Assembly (NCBI RefSeq): GCF_003628755.1
Contig: NZ_CP029256.1
Location: 2,437,585-2,501,584 of the forward strand
Length of the DNA: 64,000 nt
Direction: 5' to 3'
DNA from: Christensenella minuta
Lineage (GTDB): Bacteria; Bacillota; Clostridia; Christensenellales; Christensenellaceae
Shown: piece by piece, positions 1 through 8,791 of the stretch
Layout of the letters: every line of letters starts with the position of its first letter
Numbering within the stretch: the stretch's first letter is position 1
Program-made: the position numbers and the translations under genes
The notes under the pieces: model-generated
Databases searched by the model: none
What the model was told of the DNA's origin: nothing
What the model saw: the letters and a program-made list of their open reading frames with translations, nothing else

Positions 1-975
1 TTCTCGGCGTCCGAGATCGACAACTTGCTTGAAATCGTGCACAAAATAAAAGCGCGCGGCATGGGCATCATTTATATTTCTCATCACCTGGACGAAGTAT
101 TCAAGATCGCGGACAAAATCACGGTGCTTCGCGACGGCCAGTATATCAAGACGATCGGCGTTGGCGAAACGGACGAACCGCACCTGATCCGTGATATGGT
201 CGGCCGCGATGCTTCCGCATTCTACAGCCGTGAATTCTATCCCAAGGGAGAGACGGTCCTCGAGGTCAGCAACCTCACGGGCAACGGCGTAAAGAACGTG
301 TCGTTCAAGTTGAACCGCGGCGAAATCGTCGGGTTTGCCGGGATGGTCGGCTCCGGGCGGAGCGAACTGATGACGCTGCTCTTCGGCGGCGCGGAAAAAC
401 TGACCGGCAAAGTGAAGGTGCTTGGCAAGGAGGTCAACTTCAAGAACCCCAGCGACGCGATCAAGCATAAAATGTGCTATATTACGGAAGACCGCCAGCA
501 TACCGGCCTGTTTCTGATCCACACCATTGCGCGCAATACGCTGATTGCCAACATGGTCAATACGAAGGGGTCCTATATCAATCCGAAGCAGGAAATGAAG
601 GTAGGGGATGAATTCGTTAAAAAGCTGGGCACCAAAGCGAAAGACGCATCCGTCCTCGCGGGCAACCTTTCCGGCGGCAACCAGCAGAAGGTAGTTCTTG
701 CGAAATGGTTCAACACGGATGGGGAAATCTTCATTTTCGACGAACCGACCCGCGGCATCGACGTCGGCGCGAAGCAGGAAATCTATCAGATCATGATGGA
801 CCTCTTAAAGCAGGGCAAAGCGATTATCATGGTTTCCTCGGATATGCCGGAGGTCGTTTCCATGAGCGACCGCGTTATGGTCATGAAAGCCGGGGAGTTG
901 GTAGGCGAGCTTAACCGGGATGAAGTTTCCGAAGAAAATATTCTTGAGTATTCAATAGGGGGTAAAAAAATATGA
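1..975 (+). CDS. Sugar ABC transporter ATP-binding protein (partial, 5' end outside window)
   Basis: This is the C-terminal part of a two-domain RbsA/MglA-type ATPase that powers import of a monosaccharide at the membrane. The frame is open from base 1, so the start lies upstream. Visible are the end of the first nucleotide-binding domain (YISHHLDEVF, about residues 26-35) and a complete second domain with the degenerate Walker A typical of this family (GMVGSGRSEL, about 113-122), the signature LSGGNQQKV near 224 and Walker B/D-loop DEPTRGIDVGAK near 247. Its stop codon overlaps the permease start (ATGA), so the two are translationally coupled. The substrate cannot be read from the sequence. 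The neighbouring isomerases suggest an unusual sugar or polyol. Confidence 0.95.
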   Translation, partial: FSASEIDNLLEIVHKIKARGMGIIYISHHLDEVFKIADKITVLRDGQYIKTIGVGETDEPHLIRDMVGRDASAFYSREFYPKGETVLEVSNLTGNGVKNVSFKLNRGEIVGFAGMVGSGRSELMTLLFGGAEKLTGKVKVLGKEVNFKNPSDAIKHKMCYITEDRQHTGLFLIHTIARNTLIANMVNTKGSYINPKQEMKVGDEFVKKLGTKAKDASVLAGNLSGGNQQKVVLAKWFNTDGEIFIFDEPTRGIDVGAKQEIYQIMMDLLKQGKAIIMVSSDMPEVVSMSDRVMVMKAGELVGELNRDEVSEENILEYSIGGKKI

Positions 976-2048
976 AGCAGCCATCTTCTATTTCCGAAAA
1001 AAAGCCGTCCGTTTTCAGGAGCAGTGACCTGGCGATGGTACTCACCATCCTGATCGGCTTTGTGGCGGTCATGTTCGTGATCGAACTGGCCGGCGGACAA
1101 TTTAAATTTTTCACAGCAAACAACTGGCTCAATATTTTGATGCAGAACGCAGTAATCGGCATCATGGCTATGGGCATGACGATCGTCATGATCTCGGGCG
1201 GCATCGACCTTTCGGTCGGGTATCTGGCGTCCCTCGGCGGTATCTTTATCGCGAAGGGCGTTGTAGACTGGGGTATTCCGATCGTCCCGGCCGTTATCCT
1301 CGGCATCCTGATCTGCGTGGGCCTCGAAGCGATGCTTGGCGCGATCATCGCCCGGCTGGAAGTGGAACCGTTCATCATCACCCTCGGCGGCAGCATCGCC
1401 TTCCGCGGAATTGCGCTTTTGATGTGCCAGTCCCGTGAGGTCGTTATGAGCGGCCAGCTCGAAGGGTTCAAGACCAACCTGATCGAGGGCGCAAAGGCGC
1501 CGGACGGCCTCAGCATGACGCTGCCCATCTATGTCGTGATCTTTATCGTCATAGCAGTTATTGTATGGTGGGTGCTGAAATATACAAAATACGGCCGCAG
1601 GATCTACGCGGTCGGCGCAAACCCGAGTGCCGCCTACCTCGCGGGTATCAATGTAAAGAATATCAAGCTATCATCTTATGTCATTAACGGCCTGCTGGTG
1701 GGCCTTGCCTCTGTCCTGCTGCTCTCGCGCGTCGGCACTGCGATCATCACAATGGGTGAACGTATGGAGATCGACGTCATCGCGGCGGTCGTTATCGGCG
1801 GCGTGGCAATGTCCGGCGGCAAGGGCAACGCGATGGGCACGTTCCTCGGCGTCATCCTTCTCGGGGCGATCACCAACGGCATGACGGTCTTAAAGCTCCA
1901 GTCCGAATGGCAGTTCGTCGCCAAGGGCGCGATCATTATCGCGGCGGTCGCTGCAGGCGCGATCTCTTCAAAAATCGCGGCGCGCGGCGAGGTTCGTCAG
2001 CAAAAACAGGAAGCGCTGGCGGAACAGGCTGGCGAAGGCAAAGAATAA
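972..2048 (+). CDS. Sugar ABC transporter permease (RbsC/XylH family)
   Basis: Membrane permease of a CUT2-type sugar importer, 358 aa, the normal family length. It has multiple hydrophobic segments, and it carries family-typical stretches such as GGIDLSVGYLASLGG (about 76-90), FIITLGGSIAFRG and the loop YGRRIYAVGANPSAAYLAGI that contacts the ATPase. It begins inside the last codon of the ATPase gene and ends 116 bp before the binding-protein gene. The gap holds a small hairpin (AATTACA/TGTAATT, 2097-2117), which may help raise the binding protein level relative to the membrane components. That last point is inference. Confidence 0.95.
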   Translation: MKQPSSISEKKPSVFRSSDLAMVLTILIGFVAVMFVIELAGGQFKFFTANNWLNILMQNAVIGIMAMGMTIVMISGGIDLSVGYLASLGGIFIAKGVVDWGIPIVPAVILGILICVGLEAMLGAIIARLEVEPFIITLGGSIAFRGIALLMCQSREVVMSGQLEGFKTNLIEGAKAPDGLSMTLPIYVVIFIVIAVIVWWVLKYTKYGRRIYAVGANPSAAYLAGINVKNIKLSSYVINGLLVGLASVLLLSRVGTAIITMGERMEIDVIAAVVIGGVAMSGGKGNAMGTFLGVILLGAITNGMTVLKLQSEWQFVAKGAIIIAAVAAGAISSKIAARGEVRQQKQEALAEQAGEGKE

Positions 2049-2164
2049 CGGTCTGATATTGGCAGGACATCCTGTTGATATAAAAGTGTGTGTATGAATT
2101 ACATTATCCCTGTAATTTGTGTAAGTGAGCACACATGGAACTAAAATTATAGGAGGAAAAAAGT

Positions 2165-3373
2165 ATGAAAAAAATTATTGCTATTGTCGTATGCGTAGCA
2201 ATGTCGGTTGCACTGTTCGCAGCTTGTGCACCGGCAACAGAGACTCCGTCTGCGGAAGCATCCACGGAAGCATCCGCATCCACGGAAGCATCCGCGGAAG
2301 CGTCCACGGAAGCGTCCGAACCTGCTGCTTCCGGCGAAGCAAAGACGATCGGCTACTACAAAGATGCGGCTGATGACTATTACAAAGCTGGTTACGAAGT
2401 ATTCCTGGAATGCCTGAAGGCAGATCCGGAAACTGCGGATTGGGAAGTAATCGACAAAGTTGGCCAGGGCACCGCTCAGGAACAGCTGGCTGCAGTCGAA
2501 GACTTCATCACGGCAGGCGTTGACGCGATCGTAGTGGTCCAGAACTCCCCGGAAATTACGGCAGAGTGCATCACGAAGGCGAATGAAGCGGGTATCCCGT
2601 ACTTTGCCCTCACGCATGCCCCGAGCGTTCCGGCTGGCGGCGAGCTCGCTGGTTTCGTAGGCTATGACTTCGTTGAGACGGGCGTTATGGCGGGCGAAGA
2701 TGCCCTTACCTACAACAACGGCGAAGGCGTTAAGAAACTGGTCATGGTAGAAGGCAAGCTCGGTCAGGGCACGGCTTCCGCTCAGTCCCTCGGTTTCCTG
2801 CAGGCTTATGAAGAAGCCGGCAAGGATATCGGCGGCACGGCAAACGATGTTGCTGTAAACAAGACCGAAGGCGGCGCAGACCTGCAGATCGTTCAGTGGT
2901 CTTCCGGCGACTGGATGGCTGATCCGGCGAAGAAGGTTGTTGCCGACGTAATCACGGCGCTTGGCGCTGACGGTTTCGACGGAATGTATGTACAGAACGA
3001 CGAAATGATGGACGGCGCGATCCAGGCTCTCGAAGAAGCTGGCCTCAACCCGGCCGACTACTGGCTCGGTTCTTCCAATGGTAAAGAGAAATCCTGGAAG
3101 TGGGCTGAAGAAGGCAGAGTAACGATGGACGTTAACCAGACGCCCGCGCTCGAAGGCGACCTGCTTTATCAGATGCTGAAAGCATACTTCAATGGCGATG
3201 AGTACAGAAAGTATGTTTCCCCGTACCTGACCCCCTACAACTCCTCTAATGTTACGGAGCTGACGCTTGTTCCTTATGATGCAACTGCTTACATGGAACT
3301 GAGACCCGACATCGTTACGGACATCAATGATCCGAAGTTTGAAGATGCGGAAGCGCTCATTACGTTTAACTAA
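2165..3373 (+). CDS. Sugar ABC transporter substrate-binding lipoprotein
   Basis: Extracytoplasmic sugar-binding protein, 402 aa, of the periplasmic-binding-protein type 1 (ribose/xylose) family. It starts with a lipoprotein signal (MKKIIAIVVCVAMSVALFAAC, lipobox cysteine near residue 21). A low-complexity Ser/Thr/Glu/Ala linker (about 22-57) built from imperfect repeats of STEASAE type then tethers the ligand-binding domain. The ligand domain begins at TIGYYKDAADDYYKAG. A Shine-Dalgarno AGGAGG lies 6-7 bases before the ATG. It is last in the ATPase-permease-binding protein order and is followed by a strong terminator. Ligand unknown. Confidence 0.95.
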   Translation: MKKIIAIVVCVAMSVALFAACAPATETPSAEASTEASASTEASAEASTEASEPAASGEAKTIGYYKDAADDYYKAGYEVFLECLKADPETADWEVIDKVGQGTAQEQLAAVEDFITAGVDAIVVVQNSPEITAECITKANEAGIPYFALTHAPSVPAGGELAGFVGYDFVETGVMAGEDALTYNNGEGVKKLVMVEGKLGQGTASAQSLGFLQAYEEAGKDIGGTANDVAVNKTEGGADLQIVQWSSGDWMADPAKKVVADVITALGADGFDGMYVQNDEMMDGAIQALEEAGLNPADYWLGSSNGKEKSWKWAEEGRVTMDVNQTPALEGDLLYQMLKAYFNGDEYRKYVSPYLTPYNSSNVTELTLVPYDATAYMELRPDIVTDINDPKFEDAEALITFN

Positions 3374-3416
3374 GGAAAAAGAATCTATTAGTTAGAAAAC
3401 ATAACGAATTGATTCA

Positions 3417-3478
3417 CTTACAAAAGGGATAAAACCGGGTCCTTAGAGCATCCGCTCTAAGGACCCTTCTTTTGTAAG
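3417..3478 (+). terminator. Rho-independent terminator of the first ABC operon
   Basis: A perfect 13-bp GC-rich stem (GGGTCCTTAGAGC and GCTCTAAGGACCC, 3437-3466) is followed by TTCTTTT. An outer stem (CTTACAAAAG at 3417 with CTTTTGTAAG at 3469) could extend it. Confidence 0.9.
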
Positions 3479-3559
3479 CACCGGCAGGGCAAACGGCCGG
3501 CGGGCGGAAGGGCGAAACCTGTCCGACGGCAAAAAAGACGGGAAAAGCGGAACTGCGGA

Positions 3560-3604
3560 TTGACAATAAAAATGCGGTATGTTATTCTTTGGTTAAACGA
3601 TTAA
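3560..3604 (+). promoter_or_regulatory. Sigma-A promoter with LacI-type operator
   Basis: TTGACA (3560-3565), a 17-bp spacer and TATTCT (3583-3588) form a good promoter. The palindromic element TTAAACGATTAA (3593-3604) overlaps the predicted start of transcription. The same 12-mer recurs in the LacI-family gene's own promoter (7443) and a close variant at 8678. Placement immediately downstream of -10 fits repression. The transcript would run into the epimerase/oxidoreductase genes from 4084 with a leader of about 490 nt. Confidence 0.75.
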
Positions 3605-4083
3605 AAATAAACGGTATTACACAAAATCAAAGGAACGGCGTAAGGATGCGAAGGTCTGCGCGAACAGGTTTTCGGGAGATTGCCGGGACCTTTGGGACTA
3701 TTCCCGGCAGGCCATTCCCACAGCAAGGTCAAAAGGCCGGGGCAGGCTGCCCGGGATCGTGCGGCCTAGACAAATTCATCTTGAAGAAAAGACAAAAATG
3801 TCATAGCTATTTCGTTTCCCGGTGCTACACTATAAAGTAAGAAAGAATAGGTTTATTTCCCCGGGGGCAGAATTGAATAGCAAAGGGCAGGAAACCAGGA
3901 GCGGAGCGTCCGTTCGAGCCAGCCGCCGTCCGGCGGAAAAAGTTTCCGTATCCGGGCAAAAAAGCGGGCGGAAACGGAATAATCTTGCTATAATAGAAGC
4001 AGGCAAAGCAATTCAAAAACAGGTTCCAACTTGAATTTTTCAAGCTGACGATAAAAAGACTAAAAACGAAGGGAGTAATAGTG
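3605..4083 (+). other. Long leader/intergenic region without a convincing gene
   Basis: Short open frames here have no recognisable family, no good ribosome-binding site, and overlap each other. A second TATAAT (3989-3994) preceded by TTGC may be an extra promoter for the downstream operon. The remainder shows nothing I can name. Confidence 0.5.
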
Positions 4084-5073
4084 ATGGCAAGACCAGTTAC
4101 ATTAATGACGGCACAGTGGGGCGACATGGATTTTGAAACCCTGTGCAAGACGGCAAAGGAAATGGGATATGACGGGCTCGAAATCATGTGCTGTTCGCAC
4201 ATCGATCCCAAGCGTGCGGCGGAGGACATGGACTATTGCAATGAGCTCAAAGGCACGATGGAGAAATACGGCCTCAAGACGTGGGCGCTCGCGGCCCATA
4301 TTGTGGGGCAGTGCGTGGGTGACAAGTGGGATCCGCGCCTCGACAACTTTGCGCCCTCGGAGCTTGCAGGCAAGCCGGAAGAGATCCGCAAATGGGCGGT
4401 CGAGACGATGATGTATGTCCCGAAAGCGGCCAAGAACATGGGCGTAGACGTTGTAACGGGCTTTATGGGCTCGCCGATCTGGGCATATTGGTATTCCTTC
4501 CCGCAGACAACGGAAGAAATGATCGATGCGGGCTACCAGGAAATCGTGGACCTGTGGACGCCTATTTTTGATGAATTCGATAAATACGGCATCCTTTTTG
4601 CGCTCGAAGTCCATCCGACGGAGATCGCATTCGACTATTACACGGCGGAGCGCCTGCTCGAAGAATTCGATTACAGGGAAACGCTGGGCTTCAACTTCGA
4701 TCCGTCCCACCTGCTGTGGCAGGGCGTCAACCCGACGATCTTCCTGCGTGACTTCATCGACAGGGTGTACCACGTACACATGAAAGATGCGGCGGTCACG
4801 CTCGACGGACGTGCGGGCATCCTCGGCTCCTTCATTACCTTCGGCGATACGGCACGCGGCTGGAACTTCCGTTCCCTCGGCCACGGCGATGTAAATTTTG
4901 AAGAGATTATCCGCGAGCTGAACCAGTACGGTTACGACGGACCGCTTTCGGTCGAGTGGGAAGACAGCGGCATGGAGCGTATCTATGGCGCGACAGAAGC
5001 CTGCGAATTTGTGCGCGGGGTCGACTTCAAGCCGTCCGACGTGGCGTTCGACAAGGCGATCGCAAACGACTGA
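4084..5073 (+). CDS. Sugar phosphate isomerase/epimerase (TIM barrel)
   Basis: A 329-aa protein of the xylose-isomerase-like/AP-endonuclease-2 TIM-barrel family, which isomerises or epimerises sugars and cyclitols with a divalent metal. Likely metal residues are the Glu in LEVHPTEIA (about 173), Asp/His in NFDPSHLLW (about 208-212), His in YHVHMKDA (about 233) and Glu in SVEWED (about 291). The ATG at 4084 sits 8-9 bases after GGGAG. A GTG at 4081 is a less likely start. It is followed after 84 bp by an Idh/MocA dehydrogenase, a pairing common in inositol and rare-sugar catabolism. Substrate not determinable. Confidence 0.9.
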   Translation: MARPVTLMTAQWGDMDFETLCKTAKEMGYDGLEIMCCSHIDPKRAAEDMDYCNELKGTMEKYGLKTWALAAHIVGQCVGDKWDPRLDNFAPSELAGKPEEIRKWAVETMMYVPKAAKNMGVDVVTGFMGSPIWAYWYSFPQTTEEMIDAGYQEIVDLWTPIFDEFDKYGILFALEVHPTEIAFDYYTAERLLEEFDYRETLGFNFDPSHLLWQGVNPTIFLRDFIDRVYHVHMKDAAVTLDGRAGILGSFITFGDTARGWNFRSLGHGDVNFEEIIRELNQYGYDGPLSVEWEDSGMERIYGATEACEFVRGVDFKPSDVAFDKAIAND

Positions 5074-5157
5074 GAGATCTGAAATTTCATTTGCAGGGCG
5101 CATGGGGACGGCCCGGCCGTTCCCCCGGCGCGCTGGTGTTTTAAGGAGGATTGAATC

Positions 5158-6309
5158 ATGGAACGTAAATTGAGATATGGTATGATCGGCGGCGGCCCCG
5201 GCGCTTTTATCGGCGGCGTACACCGCGCGGCGGTCCGCCTGAACGACGAGGCGGAGCTTAAGGCGGGCTGCTTTTCTTATATTGAAGAGGAGCGCCAACA
5301 GGCAGGACGCGAACTCTGCATCGATCCGGACCGCAACTATACGACGTTTGAAGAAATGGCGGAGGCGGAAGGAAAGCGCGAAGACAAGATCGACTGGGTG
5401 GATATTGTAACGCCCAACAGGTTCCACTATCCGGCAGCGAAGCTGTTCCTCGAGCAGGGAATCAGCGTTGTGTGCGAAAAGCCGCTGTGCTTCACGGTAG
5501 AAGAGGGCGAAGACCTTAAAAGGACCGCAAAAGAGCATGGCTGCCTTTTCTGCGTGACCTATACCTACACGGGCCATGTGATGGCGCGCCAGGCGCGGGC
5601 AATGGTGCAGAAGGGCCAGATCGGCGATATTCGCATGGTCATGGCGGAGTATCCGCAGGACTGGCTTCTGGATTCGCTCGAAACGATCACGGAAGACAAC
5701 AAGCCGTGGCGTGCGGACCCGAAGCTTTCCGGACGCGGCGCGTGCGTGGCGGACCTTGGAACGCATATCGAAAACTGGGTCAATTATGTAACGGGTCTCA
5801 AGATCGACAAGCTGTGCTGCAACCTTGACGTATTCGGCAAAGGCGGCGTGCTCGACAATAACGTCGAGGTCATGGTGAAATATAAGGGCGGCGCGACGGG
5901 CATGTATTGGACGTCGCAGGTCGCGATCGGCTTTGACAACGCCCTCAAAATCCGTATTTTCGGCGAAAAGGGAACGCTCGAATTCGTACAGGAGGAAAAC
6001 AATTACCTGCGCGTTTCCATGCGCCACGAACCGCCAAAGATCTACAGCCGCGGCTGCGGATACCTCGAAGAGGAAGCGGCGAAATATGTGCGCGTCCCCT
6101 GCGGGCACCCGGAGGGCCTCACCGAAGCGTTCGCGAACATCTATAAGGATTTCTGTGCTGCGCTGCGCGATAAGCTCGACGGCAAGGAAGTGGACGAAGC
6201 AAGCTATGGCTATCCGACCATCGATATGGGCATCGAAGGCGTGGAATTCTCCAACAAGTGCGTAGACAGCTCCGAAGCTGGTTGCGCCTGGGTCACGATG
6301 GAAAAATAA
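5158..6309 (+). CDS. Gfo/Idh/MocA family NAD(P)-dependent oxidoreductase
   Basis: A 383-aa dehydrogenase of the glucose-fructose oxidoreductase/inositol dehydrogenase family. The N-terminal Rossmann fold begins YGMIGGGPGAFIGGVHRAA. The catalytic lysine motif CEKPLC is near residue 107, and DLGTHIENW near 200 supplies the family Asp/His pair. An AAGGAGG-like ribosome-binding site precedes the ATG. It sits between two TIM-barrel epimerases in one transcription unit, consistent with oxidation or reduction of a sugar or cyclitol at one carbon. It could equally act on an inositol isomer or on a keto-sugar. Confidence 0.92.
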   Translation: MERKLRYGMIGGGPGAFIGGVHRAAVRLNDEAELKAGCFSYIEEERQQAGRELCIDPDRNYTTFEEMAEAEGKREDKIDWVDIVTPNRFHYPAAKLFLEQGISVVCEKPLCFTVEEGEDLKRTAKEHGCLFCVTYTYTGHVMARQARAMVQKGQIGDIRMVMAEYPQDWLLDSLETITEDNKPWRADPKLSGRGACVADLGTHIENWVNYVTGLKIDKLCCNLDVFGKGGVLDNNVEVMVKYKGGATGMYWTSQVAIGFDNALKIRIFGEKGTLEFVQEENNYLRVSMRHEPPKIYSRGCGYLEEEAAKYVRVPCGHPEGLTEAFANIYKDFCAALRDKLDGKEVDEASYGYPTIDMGIEGVEFSNKCVDSSEAGCAWVTMEK

Positions 6310-6426
6310 CAAAAAACGATATGCGGTTGGCGTGCAGCGGCCAAGACCAAATGAGGCCGCCGGGAAGCGGGCGCGGCCCCCTTTCCGTCGCCCTGCCGCC
6401 GCGCTGAAAAGCAGGAGGACAACAAT

Positions 6427-7272
6427 ATGAAATTCGGTATGGTATCACTCGCTTGGCAGTCGCCGTTCAGCGACGCGCTCGGGCAATTCAAACTGGCAAA
6501 AAAATACGGCTGCGACATCTATGAGATCGTGCCCGAAGACTGGTCCACGATCGATGTAGATGCGATCAACGCCGCTAAAGCGGAAACGGGCATTGAAACG
6601 CCCACTATCACAGGTGCGTTCGGCGATACGCGGGATATGTCTTCGGACAATCCGGAATACCGTAAGGGCGGCATCCAGTATGTCAAAGACATGGTGGACT
6701 TTGCCGTCAAGATCGGCGCGAAAGTCGTTGCCGGCCCGATGTATTCAGCGGTAGGCAAGGCGCGCCAGATTACGGAAGACGAAAAGAAACAGGCTTGGGA
6801 CTGGGCGACGGAAAACCTCAAAGAGTGCGCGCAGTATGCACAGGATAAAGGGATAAGGCTTGGTATCGAGCCGCTCAACCGTTTTGAGACGGATTTCATC
6901 AACACGGTGGAACAGGGCCTCGACCTCATTGGCCGCATCGGCTACGATAATGTGGGCTTCCTGCTCGACACCTTCCACATGAACGTGGAGGAATCCAATA
7001 TCCCTGCTGCGATCCGCGCCGCGAAGGGTAAGATTTTTGACTTCCACACGTGTGCGAACAACCGTGGGACACCGGGCGAAGACAACTTCAACTGGGAGGC
7101 GATCGCCGCGGCGATCAAGGATGCGGGCTATGACGATTACTGCCTGATCGAATCCTTCACGCCGGACTGCAAGGAGATTGCGAAGGCGGCGTCCGTATGG
7201 CGTCCGTTCGCGGAATCACCGGAAGCGATTGCAGAAAACGGCATTCCGTTCCTGAAAAAAGTATTTAAATAA
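6427..7272 (+). CDS. Ketose 3-epimerase-like TIM-barrel protein (D-tagatose/D-psicose 3-epimerase family)
   Basis: 281 aa, close to the roughly 290 aa of D-tagatose and D-allulose 3-epimerases. The metal site of that family is visible: Glu in IEPLNRFETDFINT (about 143), Asp in LLDTFHMNVEE (about 179), His in DFHTCANNRGTPGED (about 205) and Glu in CLIESF (about 240). The CANNR loop matches the substrate-binding region of the family. AGCAGGAGG lies 8 bases before the ATG. It is the last gene before the LacI-type regulator. A role in moving an epimer into the pathway is inferred. The exact ketose or 3-keto-sugar cannot be named. Confidence 0.88.
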   Translation: MKFGMVSLAWQSPFSDALGQFKLAKKYGCDIYEIVPEDWSTIDVDAINAAKAETGIETPTITGAFGDTRDMSSDNPEYRKGGIQYVKDMVDFAVKIGAKVVAGPMYSAVGKARQITEDEKKQAWDWATENLKECAQYAQDKGIRLGIEPLNRFETDFINTVEQGLDLIGRIGYDNVGFLLDTFHMNVEESNIPAAIRAAKGKIFDFHTCANNRGTPGEDNFNWEAIAAAIKDAGYDDYCLIESFTPDCKEIAKAASVWRPFAESPEAIAENGIPFLKKVFK

Positions 7273-7280
7273 AATTGGAT

Positions 7281-7395
7281 CGTTCCCGCGCGCCCCTTCG
7301 GAGGGATGCGCGGGAGCAAGAGAAGCAAACCGCGCGGATATTTCCTGTCCGCCTTTTTGCGGGGGGGCCGAAAAAAGCGGTCTCCCCGCAAAAAG
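7281..7395. terminator. Two inverted repeats after the epimerase gene, possible terminators
   Basis: A GC-rich hairpin (CCCGCGC with GCGCGGG, within 7284-7316) and a second one (CTTTTTGCGGGG at 7353 with CCCCGCAAAAAG at 7384-7395) separate the epimerase operon from the regulator promoter. Neither has a clear U-tract on the plus strand, so function is uncertain. Confidence 0.4.
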
Positions 7396-7408
7396 AGAGC
7401 TAAAATGA

Positions 7409-7454
7409 TTGACAAAGCCGAAATTGATATGGTATAGTCTAATTAAACGATTAA
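7409..7454 (+). promoter_or_regulatory. Promoter and operator of the LacI-family regulator gene
   Basis: TTGACA (7409-7414), an 18-bp spacer and TATAGT (7433-7438) are followed at once by TTAAACGATTAA (7443-7454), identical to the element at 3593. This arrangement suggests autorepression. Confidence 0.75.
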
Positions 7455-7539
7455 GAAGGCTTCGACTCAAACAATTTTCAGTCAGTACGCACCGGAAAAC
7501 GGTCGATATAAGCGTTCGTACGATAGAGGAACCCAAACA

Positions 7540-8591
7540 ATGGTAAGAATGAAAGATGTTGCGGAACATGCAGGAGTCTCTGTTGCAACGGTATCCAATG
7601 TAATCACGGGGAAAAATTTTGTCAGCCCCACAGTAAAAAAAAAGTAGAAAAATCGATTAATGAGCTTGGCTACAAGGTCAATTTACTTGCGCGGGGGCTG
7701 AAGGTAAAGCACACGCATACGATTGGCGTCGTACTTCCCGATATTACGAAAATATTTTTCCCGAATGTGCTCAAGGGGATCGAGACGGCGGCAAAAAAGG
7801 CTGGTTACCGGGTGAACTTCCTGTCGAGCAATTTTGATTTTGCGACGGAGCAGGAGAGCATAGAATATCTGAAGGCAAGCTATGTGGACGGGATCATTAT
7901 CGATTCCTGCTGCAAGGCGGAATATCTGGCCCGGTGGGCCGGGGAATTGGCGGAGGAAAACAGCGGGGAGCGTTTCCCGGTGGTCTCTATGGAACAGGTC
8001 ATGGACTCTTCCAAGATATCTTCGGTACTGGCGGACTACCAGCGGCTGAGCAAAGCGGCGGCCGCCCACCTGATCGGCCAGGGTAAGAGGAACCTCCTCT
8101 ATATCAAGGTCGGGAAAGAGCTTACGCACGGCCAGGAGCGTTATCAGGGATACCTTGACGCGCTGGCGGAAAATGGAATCCCGTTCCGCAGCGAATTCGT
8201 ACTCGAAGCGGACTTTTCGGCACTCTCGGCCTATGAAGCGACGAAGGCGGCCCTCGGAAAAGGGCTGTGCTTCGATGCCATCCAGACGCTGAACGACCAA
8301 ATGGCCATCGGCGCCCTCAAGGCGCTGAAAGAAGCGGGGATCGCGGTTCCCGGGCAGGTGGCGATTGCGGGCTGCGACAACATTTTTGCAAGTACGCTCG
8401 TGAGTCCGCAGATCACGACGATCGACTTGCCAAAATATGAGCTCGGCTATACGGCGTTCGAGGAACTGAAACGGCTGATGGACGGGGAAGGCAAGACGGC
8501 CCCGCGTTCGATCATTTTGGAAGCAAAACTGATCGTGCGCCAGTCCACCGTTGCGGACCAGCCCGGCGACTGGAACCTTTCCATGTGGTAA
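7540..8591 (+). pseudogene. LacI-family transcriptional regulator, frameshifted in an A9 run
   Basis: The first frame (ATG 7540, or 7549) encodes a textbook LacI DNA-binding start: MKDVAEHAGVSVATVSNVI followed by TGKNFVSPTVKKK, then a TAG at 7645. The next frame continues the family exactly (VEKSINELGYKVNLLARGLK, then HTIGVVLPDI) through the sugar-binding domain to 8591. One extra A in the run at 7635-7643 would restore a normal regulator of about 350 aa. The gene is either inactivated, expressed by slippage on the A9 run, or a sequencing error. Its own promoter carries the proposed operator. Effector unknown, presumably a sugar or sugar phosphate of this island. Confidence 0.88.
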
Positions 8592-8677
8592 CATTTTATT
8601 TTCACATACAACATGTTTTTTCGGTATTGCATACGGGCGCGGAAGGCGGCGTGGGGACGAGTTTTTACAGGAGTCAC

Positions 8678-8689
8678 TTAATCGATTAA
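8678..8689 (+). promoter_or_regulatory. LacI-type operator upstream of the third epimerase operon
   Basis: TTAATCGATTAA is a perfect 12-bp palindrome differing by one base from the elements at 3593 and 7443. It lies 102 bp before the start of the gene at 8792. A nearby TTTACA (8664) may be part of the controlled promoter. Confidence 0.65.
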
Positions 8690-8791
8690 GAAGGGGCCGG
8701 CACGGATAAACAAGGGAAAACAGCAAGGCTTTGGCATTTACGGGGCCTTGGATCATAGTTTCAAATAAATCTGAAAAGAGAGGTGGACAAT

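Noticed and set aside
3589-4034. Two short overlapping frames in the leader after the first ABC operon
   Set aside because: They cover the promoter/operator, lack ribosome-binding sites and look like chance frames.
4102-6312. 736-codon open frame on the minus strand
   Set aside because: It lies antisense to the epimerase and Idh/MocA genes in a GC-rich region where the antisense frame lacks stops. The protein is Arg/His-rich with no recognisable domain.
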